Source: LMUY01 sp965199005
GTDB taxonomy: Bacteria; Pseudomonadota; Alphaproteobacteria; Acetobacterales; Acetobacteraceae
DNA length: 64,000 nucleotides
Direction of reading: 5' to 3'
Assembly: GCA_965199005.1 (NCBI GenBank)
Contig: CBDAQK010000001.1
Span: forward strand, 1,116,001 to 1,180,000
Below the pieces are notes generated by a model, which saw only the letters and a list, made by a program, of their open reading frames with translations, was not told the DNA's origin and did no database searches. Below are positions 16,556 to 24,076 of the stretch, in pieces. The translations under genes were made by a program, and so were the position numbers. How positions within the stretch are numbered: the stretch's first letter is position 1; each line of letters begins with the position of its first letter.

Positions 16556-17359
16556 TCAGCCCGCGGCGCCGAGCAGGAAGGCGACCATCGCGTCCAACTG
16601 ATACAGCATCACCGCCTCGCCCATTTGAGTGCGGCAGCCGCGGTCACGGGCGGCCTGGAGGAAGGCGGTGACGGGTGGCTTCATCACCACCTCCGCCACG
16701 ACCATGGCCGGCGACAGCAGCGCCGGGTCCAGCGGCAGCGGATCATCCGGGCGCATGCCCAGCGGCGTTGCGTTGACCACCAAATCCGCACCCGCCGGAT
16801 TTGGCTCAGCCACCGCGGCTGCGTCGTAGCCGGCATGCCGCAAGCGCTGGGCGAGCGATGCGGCGCGGTCCGGATCCACATCGTAGAGCCGCAGCTTGGC
16901 ACCGGAACGTACCAACTCCACCGCCACTGCCGAGCCGGCACCGCCGCCACCGGCGATGAAGGCGGTACGGCCCGCGGGATCGAACCCGGTGATGTCGAGG
17001 CCGCGGCGGAACCCCACTCCGTCGACGATGTCGCCGTGCCAGCGCCCATCCGCCTCCCGCCGGGCCAGGTTGATCGCGCCGACCAGGGCCGCCCGGTCCG
17101 ACATGGTGTCCACCAGGCCGGCCATGGGGATCTTATGGGGGACGGTGATCACCATCCCGTCGAAATTCCCCAGCAGGCGCAGGCTGCGGAAGATTTCCGG
17201 CAGGTGCGCAGCCGGCACGTGAACCGGCAGCAGCGCGGCATTGGCGCCCGCAGCCCGCATCTGCGCGGTCGCGGGGAAGCAGGCCCGCACCTGTGCCACG
17301 GGGTCGCCGATCAGCCCGAACAGGCGCAGCCCGCCGTCGGGAAATTCAGGGCCAGCCAT
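16556..17359 (-). CDS. Shikimate/quinate dehydrogenase-like protein
   Basis: About 267 aa. The N-terminal substrate domain begins with LFGLIGDPVAQVRA, where canonical AroE has GxPxxHSxSP; the shikimate-binding serines are not conserved (VAQVRA replaces HSLSP). It continues with VITVPHKIPM (the catalytic lysine of the VPxK motif), and an NADP/NAD Rossmann domain with IAGGGGAGSAVAVEL. VVNATPLGM and the GEAVMLYQ tail are typical. The altered binding loop suggests a relative acting on another compound (the YdiB/RifI-like space) rather than AroE itself. Starts at 17359 or 17383 are both possible. It stands alone, followed upstream by a decayed ORF. Confidence 0.82.
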   Translation of the reverse strand: MAGPEFPDGGLRLFGLIGDPVAQVRACFPATAQMRAAGANAALLPVHVPAAHLPEIFRSLRLLGNFDGMVITVPHKIPMAGLVDTMSDRAALVGAINLARREADGRWHGDIVDGVGFRRGLDITGFDPAGRTAFIAGGGGAGSAVAVELVRSGAKLRLYDVDPDRAASLAQRLRHAGYDAAAVAEPNPAGADLVVNATPLGMRPDDPLPLDPALLSPAMVVAEVVMKPPVTAFLQAARDRGCRTQMGEAVMLYQLDAMVAFLLGAAG

Positions 17360-17437
17360 GGCCGCCCAGGACCTCTCGTGCATCCACCATGGTACCGTCC
17401 ACCTCCTCTGAGATCAGCTCCAGGTACTTGCACGTGG

Positions 17438-17820
17438 TCACGGCATCGCCTGCTGCGGCACCGTCACCACCCCCGCCAACTCCGCCGCGCTCACCACATA
17501 GCCGAGGACGTAGCTGGTCCAGGCCGTGCCGGCCTCTGCCAGGGTGGTCTGCGCGAGCCAGCGCGACGGCCCAGAGTTGCGCCCCGGTCACCGCCGGGAT
17601 GGCCAGCGCGCCCTGCAGGAAGCCCACCGGGTCCGCCAGGTCGAGCCCTCTGGGCAGGCGCAGGGTCGTGGCGAGCACGGCCCCGCCCATGCCACCGCCC
17701 AGCCGTGCCACGGGCAGGGTCGACCCCGTTCCACAGTGCCAGCAACCCGTTCCCTTCCAGCACTCCCGCCACCCCCGTCGTTTTTAGCAAGAACTCGTCT
17801 AACAGGCCCAGGTCAAGGGA
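17438..17820 (-). pseudogene. Frameshifted ORF remnant, unknown family
   Basis: Three successive minus-strand frames join into one protein-like string: LLDEFLLKTTGVAGVLEGNG-LLALWNGVDPA, then VARLGGGMGGAVLATTLRLP and GALAIPAVTGAQLWAVALA, then TAWTSYVLGYVVSAAELAGV-VTVPQQAMP and a stop at 17438. At least two frameshifts separate them. The GNGLLALWNGVDP piece recalls the start of DUF4286/EthD-like small proteins, with the following segment lost, but this is a weak impression. It fills most of the gap between the shikimate-dehydrogenase-like gene and the E1 gene. Confidence 0.35.
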
Positions 17821-17981
17821 TCGGCGCGTCGTCAGGCCACCAGTTCCGCCCAGAACGCTTGCGGTATCGGCATCGCCAGGAGCGACAAAATGACCTCCAG
17901 CTCCGCGGCCGATTGGTGACCGGCGGCCCGAACCAATTGCCACCGCGTTTCACCGCGGGCGTGGCAGAGACGGTCTCGACG

Positions 17982-20387
17982 TCAGATGGCGCGGAGGTGA
18001 CGGATCGGGCGACCCGGCGCCACCGCCTGGGCTCCCGCGACGATCGCCCGCGCGTCGATTCCGGCGGCAGCGTATAGGTCGCCGATCGTCCCCGTCTGGC
18101 CAAACCGGGTGACCCCGAGCGCCCGGGTGCGGTGACCATACACCGACCCTAGCCATCCGAGCGTGGCCGGATGCCCGTCGAGCACCGTGACCAGGCCACA
18201 ATGGCGTGGAAGACCGGCGAGAAGTTGCTCGACATGGCTCGCCACATCCGCATGACCATCCTCCCGCGCCTGCTGCGCCGCGGTCCAGCCATTGTGCAAC
18301 CGATCCGCCGATGTCACCGCCAACAGGCCCACGTCCCGCCGGTCCTCCGCGATCATGCCCAGCGCCTGCACCGCCTCCGGCGCAACGGCGCCCGTGTAGG
18401 CGATCACCGTCTCGGCGTTCGGGCCGGGCCGCCGCATCCAATAGGCGCCCGCGATCATGTCGTCCCGGTCGGCCACGCTCAACACGCGCTGCGGCTGCGC
18501 CACAGACCTGGTCGACAGCCGCAGGTAGACCGAACCGCCCGCATCCGGCCCGTAGCCGCCGGGGCGCTGCATGTGCTCGAACGCAAAGCGCAGGATCACC
18601 GCCAACTCGTCCACATAGGCTGGCTCGAAGCTGGTGAGCCCGTCCTGCGCCATGCCGATCAGCGGCGTCATGATCGACTGGTGTGCGCCACCCTCGCCGG
18701 CCAGGCTGATGCCGGACGGCGTCGCGACCAGGATGAAGCGCGCATCCTGGTAACAGGCGTAATTCAGCGCATCCAACCCACGCTCGATGAACGGGTCGTA
18801 CAAGGTGCCCACCGGCAGCAGCCTTTCGCCGTGGATCGTGTGCGACAGGCCCAGGGCGGACAGCATGGTGAACAGGTTCATCTCGGCGATGCCCAGCTCC
18901 ATGTGCTGGCCCTGCGGCGAGAACCGCCAGTGGAAGGTGGACGGGATGCGCTCCGTGCGGAACACGTCCGCCATTGCCTCCCGCGCGAACAGGCCGCGGC
19001 GGTTGACCCAGCCGCCGAGATTGGTGGACACGGTCACGTCGGGCGAGGTGGTGACGATGCGCCGCGCCAACGCCGTGTCGCCCTTCGCCAGGTCGTGCAT
19101 CAGCAGGCCGAAGCCGTGCTGGGTCGACATATCCCGGCCGGCGGGCACTGCCAGCGAGTCCGGCACCGGAATCGCCGGGGCCTGATGGCGGCGCTGGCCC
19201 TGCGCGTTGAACGGCACGGCGGACAAGAACGCCTCCAGCCGGGCGGGCGGTGTGGCCAGGCCCTCGAAGCGGTCCCATTCATGGCCGGGACGCACCTGCA
19301 TGGCCGCCCGCAACGCCTCGACCTGGGCCGCATTCATCAACCCGGCGTGGTTATCCTTATGGCCGGCCAGCGGCAGCCCCGACCCCTTGATCGTATAGCA
19401 AATGAAGCAGACCGGCCGGTCGTGCCCGCGCGCCGACTCGAAGGCCGCCAGCAGCGAAGGCAGATCATGGCCGCCAAGATTGCCCATCAGCGCGGCGAGC
19501 TCGTCGTCCGTCCGGCGCTCGATCAGCGTGGACACGTCGCCCTGGTCGCCTAGATCGTCCAGCAGGCGGCGGCGCCACGCAGCGCCGCCGCTGAAGGTCA
19601 GGGCGGAATAGAGCGGGTTGGGGCAGGCCTCGATCCAGGCACGCAACCGCTCGCCGCCGGGCTCGCGGAAGGCGGCCTCCTGCAGCGTACCATGCCGCAG
19701 CACCACGACGTCCCAGCCGAAATTGCGGAACATGGCCTCGAACTTGGCCCAAAGCCCCTCGCGCACCACGGCATCCAGGCTCTGGCGGTTATAGTCCACC
19801 ACCCACCAGGTGTTGCGCAGCCCATGCTTCCAGCCCTCGAGCAGCGCCTCGAAGATGTTGCCCTCGTCCATCTCGGCATCGCCGATCAGGGCGACCATCT
19901 TGCCATCCGGCCGGCCGCCATCCCATCCGTGGGCACGCAGATAGTCCTGCACCAGGGCGGAGAACAGCGTTTGCGCCACGCCCAGCCCGACGGACCCCGT
20001 GGAGAAGTCGACGTCGTCGGTATCCTTGGTGCGCGACGGATAGGATTGCGCACCGCCAAAGCCGCGGAAGCGCTGCAGCTTGTCCAGCGTCTGGTTGCCC
20101 AGCAGAAATTGAATGGCGTGGAAGACCGGGCTGGCATGCGGCTTGACCGCCACCCGGTCTTCCGGCCGCAGGATGTGCAGGTAGAGCGCCGTCATGATGG
20201 TGGCGATCGAGGCGCTGGACGCCTGGTGACCGCCAACCTTCAGCCCGTCCGTGCTGGGGCGCAGGTGGTTGGCATTATGGATCGTCCACGTCGCGAGCCA
20301 GAGGATCTTGCGCTCCAGATCCCCCAGCGTCGCCACGTCAGCCGTCTGAGAACCGCCATTTGGTGCCGGCGCCCCGCTGATAGACAT
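17982..20387 (-). CDS. Homodimeric-type 2-oxoacid dehydrogenase E1 / transketolase-like TPP enzyme
   Basis: 801 aa, thiamine-diphosphate enzyme with all three transketolase-superfamily domains. The TPP/Mg motif is GDAEMDEGNIFEALLEGWKH followed by VVDYNRQSLD; STGSVGLGVAQTLFSALVQDY precedes it, the pyrimidine domain has GIAEMNLFTMLSALGLS, and a transketolase C-domain closes the protein. The arrangement matches AceE/MdeB-type homodimeric E1 proteins more than classical transketolase (about 660 aa), although AceE is longer (about 890). No E2 or E3 gene lies nearby, so the acceptor and the 2-oxoacid are unknown. It starts at ATG 20387 and is flanked by gene debris on both sides. Confidence 0.85.
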   Translation of the reverse strand: MSISGAPAPNGGSQTADVATLGDLERKILWLATWTIHNANHLRPSTDGLKVGGHQASSASIATIMTALYLHILRPEDRVAVKPHASPVFHAIQFLLGNQTLDKLQRFRGFGGAQSYPSRTKDTDDVDFSTGSVGLGVAQTLFSALVQDYLRAHGWDGGRPDGKMVALIGDAEMDEGNIFEALLEGWKHGLRNTWWVVDYNRQSLDAVVREGLWAKFEAMFRNFGWDVVVLRHGTLQEAAFREPGGERLRAWIEACPNPLYSALTFSGGAAWRRRLLDDLGDQGDVSTLIERRTDDELAALMGNLGGHDLPSLLAAFESARGHDRPVCFICYTIKGSGLPLAGHKDNHAGLMNAAQVEALRAAMQVRPGHEWDRFEGLATPPARLEAFLSAVPFNAQGQRRHQAPAIPVPDSLAVPAGRDMSTQHGFGLLMHDLAKGDTALARRIVTTSPDVTVSTNLGGWVNRRGLFAREAMADVFRTERIPSTFHWRFSPQGQHMELGIAEMNLFTMLSALGLSHTIHGERLLPVGTLYDPFIERGLDALNYACYQDARFILVATPSGISLAGEGGAHQSIMTPLIGMAQDGLTSFEPAYVDELAVILRFAFEHMQRPGGYGPDAGGSVYLRLSTRSVAQPQRVLSVADRDDMIAGAYWMRRPGPNAETVIAYTGAVAPEAVQALGMIAEDRRDVGLLAVTSADRLHNGWTAAQQAREDGHADVASHVEQLLAGLPRHCGLVTVLDGHPATLGWLGSVYGHRTRALGVTRFGQTGTIGDLYAAAGIDARAIVAGAQAVAPGRPIRHLRAI

Positions 20388-21079
20388 CCTGATATTCTCC
20401 GATCAAAAGCGGCGATGTCGCGCCCGGTCCCTCACCATCATGCCAATACAACGCCAAGACAACATGCCCCCATATCAAGGATATCGAAACCGCCTGCCGC
20501 CGGGTGTTGGACTGAACGTGCCAGGACCTGTAGACTCGCCTCTAAAGCGGGCTGCCGCATGCGTAGCCTGGCTGAGACCTGATCGATGGTGCAGGCCGAA
20601 GCCGCCGCACAGGCCAAGCGGTTCGGGCTACAGTCACAGTTTCCTAATAAGAGCGGGCGCGGTATCGATCTGGCTGCGTTCCTAGGCCAAATGTTCGGTT
20701 AAGGACCGAGCTGGCCTGTCATCTATTACAATCTCACATTTGGGCCACCGCTTGACAGATACCGCGGTGCCCGATCAGTTGGCCAGCACCCTCACCAACC
20801 CGTCGGTCTGGAAAGCAAACGCCGCACCGCCGCCGGCGAACTTCGCATCGACCACTCCGATTGAACCCTAATGGGGGTGCCGTCGCGCTCGGTCATCCAG
20901 CCGGAGCGAAAGGAACGATCCTCATATCAAGGGCGCTCACGAATTGCGCCGCGCAGGCGGCCCGATATTGGGCGTTTGAGGATGTGCATCGGCGGCGGCC
21001 AGAGTATCGCCTTGGCGATCCAGCGTATTCGCGAGACGCTTCCCATCCGCCGCCACGGCAGCAGCGGATGGCGCCCGTC
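20388..21079. other. Gene-poor stretch with debris
   Basis: About 690 bases between the E1 gene and the ClpP-like gene with no intact gene. The right-hand part (20864-21045) is a thiolase tail. A plus-strand 38-codon frame at 20586-20702 (MVQAEAAAQAKRF at its start) has no recognisable family and may also be a remnant. The promoter of the E1 gene must lie near 20390-20450. Confidence 0.5.
20864..21045 (+). pseudogene. Acetyl-CoA acetyltransferase (thiolase) C-terminal remnant
   Basis: From 20864 the frame reads NPNGGAVALGHPAGAKGTI, the catalytic-histidine block of thiolases (consensus NPNGGAIALGHPLGATG). Near 20980 the reading frame shifts, and RMCIGGGQSIALAIQRI follows, the C-terminal catalytic-cysteine block (CIGGGQG.A...). 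Upstream of 20864 nothing thiolase-like remains, so only the last 60 or so codons of a roughly 390-codon gene survive, with one frameshift. Confidence 0.85.
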
Positions 21080-21733
21080 TCAAAACTCCTTCGCGCTATT
21101 CACGATCCGCTCGACCAATCCGTACGCAATCGCTTCCTCTGCGCTCATCCAATAGTTCCGATCAGTGTCAACGGCGACTTTTTCGTAGGTTTGTCCCGTC
21201 TCGCGCGCGATCACACGATTGATGCGTTCCCGCATCTTGATGATTTCCCGCGCCTCGATGTCGATATCCGTCGCCGGGCCGCGCACCCCGCCCATCGGCT
21301 GGTGCAGCAGAAAACGCGTGTTTGGCAGGCACAGCCGGCGCTCCTTCTGGCCCGCTAGGAATATCAGCGCCCCTGCACTTGCCACCCACCCCGTCCCAAT
21401 CACCCGCACAGGCGCTTCGGCATCCACGAACCGGATCATGTCGTGGATCGTGTCGCCACTCTCCACATGGCCGCCGGGCGAGTTGATGTAGACGTCGATT
21501 GGATCACTGCCCTCGCTGGCCAGTGCCAGGAGGCGCCCCGTCACGTCACGCGCTACCTTGTCGTTGATTGCACCGAACACCAGCACCTTGCGCTGCTTGA
21601 ACAGCCGGCTTTCCAACTCGTTAATCGGTGAATTCAGCGTGCGATTGTCACCCGGCTCCTTCACATCCGGTCCCATCGGCTCCGGTACGTCTGGTTGGTC
21701 GGGGGCGTCGGGCTCGTCGTCTAGTCGGATCAT
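21080..21733 (-). CDS. clpP: ClpP-family serine protease
   Basis: 217 aa ClpP fold: SPINELESRLFKQRKVLVFG, DPIDVYINSPGGHVESGDTI, then the nucleophile serine in GWVASAGALIFLAG, the catalytic histidine in TRFLLHQPMGG and the aspartate in VDTDRNYWMSAEEA-I, so the triad is complete. It has an acidic, proline-rich N-terminal extension of about 35 residues in place of the usual short propeptide. No clpX or tig gene is adjacent, so this is probably a secondary ClpP paralogue. The ATG at 21733 has AGGAGAC upstream. Confidence 0.92.
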   Translation of the reverse strand: MIRLDDEPDAPDQPDVPEPMGPDVKEPGDNRTLNSPINELESRLFKQRKVLVFGAINDKVARDVTGRLLALASEGSDPIDVYINSPGGHVESGDTIHDMIRFVDAEAPVRVIGTGWVASAGALIFLAGQKERRLCLPNTRFLLHQPMGGVRGPATDIDIEAREIIKMRERINRVIARETGQTYEKVAVDTDRNYWMSAEEAIAYGLVERIVNSAKEF

Positions 21734-21786
21734 GCTGTCTCCTGGTGGGCCGTTTGGCCGAGAGATGGGATGGGGTTGGCCAATTT

Positions 21787-22800
21787 TCAGCCAGGCACGC
21801 CCTTGCTGGTCGAGTATTCGAAGTGCAGCGCCTGGTCGGGGTGGATAATTGGGTAGATTGCGTGCGCTGCCATTGCCGCTTCGCTAAAGCCCTGGAGGAT
21901 GAGCTTCAGCTTTCCTGGGTAAGTGATGACGTCGCCGATCGCAAAGACACCGGGCACATTCGTCTGACACGTCGCCGGGTCGACATGAATGTGGTGGCGC
22001 TCCAAATCCAGGCCCCAGCCCGCGAGCGGACCCAGATCCATCGACAGGCCGAAGAAGGGCAGCAACCGGTCTGCCGGCAAGGTTTTTGTCGTGCCGTCCA
22101 GATGGATCACCTCTACCCCCGTCAACGCGCCTGCTTCGCCGTGCAAGCCAGCCAATTGGTATGGGATGACGAGCTCGATCTCCCCCTTCGCCCCCGCCGC
22201 ATCTAATTGCGCCGCGGTTTCCGGTGCGGCACGGAATTTGGGACGGCGATGCACGACATAGACCTTGGACGCCACGCCTTTGAGCGACAGCGCCCAATCC
22301 ACCGCGCTGTCCCCGCCCCCCGCGATGACCACCCGTTTGCCGGCAAAATCATCCCGCCGGCGCACGAAGTATTGCACGCTGCCGCCATGTTCGAACGCCT
22401 CCAGCCCGTCCAGCGGCGGCCGGTTCGGCCCGAACGCTCCGGCGCCAGCTGCCAGCAGGACCGCACGGGCATGCACCGTATCACCCCGGTCAGTCCCGAG
22501 CACGAAGGCCCCCCGCCCGCCCTCGAGCCGCTCCACCCGGCGCCCCAACAACCGCGGCGGCGCAAAGGGCTCGATTTGCGCTTCCAATTGCCCGATCAGA
22601 TGCCCCGCGGCGATGGCAGGATGCGCTGGGATGTCGTAGATCGGCTTCTCTGGATAGAGCGCAGAGCATTGGCCGCCGACCTCGGTCAGCGCGTCAATCA
22701 GGGTCGAGCGCAATTTGAGCATCCCGCACTCGAATGCGGCAAACAGGCCCACAGGGCCGGCCCCCACGATTGCAACGTCAGTCTCGATGATCTCACCCAT
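21787..22800 (-). CDS. Ferredoxin/flavodoxin-NADP reductase-like flavoprotein (TrxR-like type)
   Basis: 337 aa, two dinucleotide-binding domains of the thioredoxin-reductase fold: FAD motif AIVGAGPVGLFAAFECG, the LYPEKPIYDIPA segment diagnostic of the YumC-type ferredoxin-NADP reductases, an NADP motif VVIAGGGDSAVDWAL, and GVFAIGDVITYPGKLKLILQ near the C-terminus. The redox-active CxxC of thioredoxin reductase is missing, as expected for this subfamily. It should pass electrons between NADPH and ferredoxin. ATG at 22800 is used; the open frame extends 105 bases further but that part has no homology pattern. Divergent from tsaE. Confidence 0.9.
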   Translation of the reverse strand: MGEIIETDVAIVGAGPVGLFAAFECGMLKLRSTLIDALTEVGGQCSALYPEKPIYDIPAHPAIAAGHLIGQLEAQIEPFAPPRLLGRRVERLEGGRGAFVLGTDRGDTVHARAVLLAAGAGAFGPNRPPLDGLEAFEHGGSVQYFVRRRDDFAGKRVVIAGGGDSAVDWALSLKGVASKVYVVHRRPKFRAAPETAAQLDAAGAKGEIELVIPYQLAGLHGEAGALTGVEVIHLDGTTKTLPADRLLPFFGLSMDLGPLAGWGLDLERHHIHVDPATCQTNVPGVFAIGDVITYPGKLKLILQGFSEAAMAAHAIYPIIHPDQALHFEYSTSKGVPG

Positions 22801-22895
22801 GGCGCGGAGCCTAAGCAAGCCGGCGGGAATTGTCACACCCACCCGCCCCATGGCAGCCGCGTGGACGATCGGTCCAAGCCCGGTTAGATAGCGCC

Positions 22896-23348
22896 ATGCT
22901 CGCAACCGAAAATTCGCTGCGCCTCCACCTGCCCGATCTCAGCGCCACGGAGCGGTTGGCGGCGCGCATCGCCGCCATGATTCGGCCCGGGGACGCGGTA
23001 TTGCTTGATGGCCCACTGGGCGCCGGCAAATCCGCCCTCGCCCGGGCACTGATTCGCGCCGCCGCCGACGACCCGGTGCTGGAGGTGCCCAGCCCATCCT
23101 ATACGTTGGTGCAGGAATACGACACCCAGGCTGGCCCGATCAGCCATTTCGACCTCTGGCGGCTGGATGGCCCCGGGGGGGTGGTGGAGCTGGGTTGGGA
23201 CGAGGCACGGCAAGGCATCGTTGTCGTCGAGTGGGCCGACCGGCTGGGCGCTCTACGCCCCGATGGCGCCCTTTCGATCGTGCTGCAGCCAGACGGCGAG
23301 GGCGCTCGCCAGGCCGTGCTGTCCGGCTGGGCCACCCGGCTGACATGA
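22896..23348 (+). CDS. tsaE: tRNA threonylcarbamoyladenosine biosynthesis ATPase TsaE
   Basis: 150 aa P-loop protein. Walker A is LLDGPLGAGKSALARALI; VPSPSYTLVQEYDT and ISHFDLWRLDGP follow, then LGWDEARQGIVVVEWADRL, the typical TsaE order. With TsaB and TsaD it makes the t6A modification at A37 of ANN-decoding tRNAs. The ATG at 22896 gives the family's length; the frame is open 66 bases upstream. First gene of an operon with murU, addB, addA and trxA, overlapping murU by ATGA. Confidence 0.95.
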   Translation: MLATENSLRLHLPDLSATERLAARIAAMIRPGDAVLLDGPLGAGKSALARALIRAAADDPVLEVPSPSYTLVQEYDTQAGPISHFDLWRLDGPGGVVELGWDEARQGIVVVEWADRLGALRPDGALSIVLQPDGEGARQAVLSGWATRLT

Positions 23349-24076
23349 TCAATCAAGCCATGCTGCTGGCGGCTGGATTTGGCACCCGCATGCGCCCTCT
23401 GACGGAGCGCACCGCCAAACCACTGCTGCCACTGGGGGGCCGCACCTTGTTGGATCACGCGCTAGACCGGCTGGGAGCCATGGGCGTGACCCGCGTCGTG
23501 GTCAACACCCATTGGCACGCAGAGCTGGTGCAGCGCCACCTTGATAGGCGGCAAACCGGGCCCCAGATCGTGCTCCGGCCAGAGGCCTCGCTGTTGGGCA
23601 CCGGCGGCGCAGTGTCTGCCGCCCTGACCGCCGGAGCGCTGGAGGATGCCCCCTTCTACATCGTCAACGGTGACAGCTTTTGGCTGGATGGCCCATCCCC
23701 CACGCTGCAGCGGCTGAGTGACGGCTTCGACCCGGCGGCGATCGACGTGCTGCTGCTGGTGCACCGGACGTTCCACGTGCATGGCGAGGTTGGCCGCGGG
23801 GATTTCAGCGTCGATCCCTGGGGAAGTCTGCGCCGGCGACGGGAGCGGGAGGTCGCACCGTACCTCTATGCCGGGTTGCAACTCGTCGCCCCGGCGCTGT
23901 TCGCCAACGCGCCTCCCGGCCCATTCAGCGTCAATTTGCTGTGGGATCGCGCCATCGAGTCAGGCCGTATCAAAGCCTTGGTGCATGATGGACTCTGGTT
24001 CCATCTATCCCGCCCGCAGGATTTGTCCGACGCGGAGGTCGCTCTGCACGCGAACGAGACCGGCGAGACCAGGTGA
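23345..24076 (+). CDS. murU: MurU-like N-acetylmuramate-1-phosphate uridylyltransferase
   Basis: 243 aa sugar-nucleotide transferase. MLLAAGFGTRMRPLTERTAK with the following PLLPLGGRTLLDHAL is the nucleotide-binding signature; VVNTHWHAELV, LLGTGGAVSAAL and FYIVNGDSFW (the metal-binding aspartate) follow. This is the MurU type of the cell-wall recycling shunt, converting MurNAc-1-phosphate to UDP-MurNAc and thus bypassing MurA. Its usual partner kinase AmgK, normally encoded between tsaE and murU in alphaproteobacteria, is absent here: murU directly overlaps tsaE (ATGA) and addB (GTGA). A different sugar-1-phosphate substrate remains possible. Confidence 0.88.
   Translation: MINQAMLLAAGFGTRMRPLTERTAKPLLPLGGRTLLDHALDRLGAMGVTRVVVNTHWHAELVQRHLDRRQTGPQIVLRPEASLLGTGGAVSAALTAGALEDAPFYIVNGDSFWLDGPSPTLQRLSDGFDPAAIDVLLLVHRTFHVHGEVGRGDFSVDPWGSLRRRREREVAPYLYAGLQLVAPALFANAPPGPFSVNLLWDRAIESGRIKALVHDGLWFHLSRPQDLSDAEVALHANETGETR

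Noticed and set aside
16625..17893. Plus-strand 422-codon frame across the shikimate-dehydrogenase-like gene and the neighbouring remnant
   Set aside because: Overlaps a gene with clear motifs on the other strand and has no recognisable domain itself.
18171..19553. Plus-strand open frame of 460 codons over the E1 gene
   Set aside because: Shadow of the minus-strand TPP enzyme; no domain pattern.
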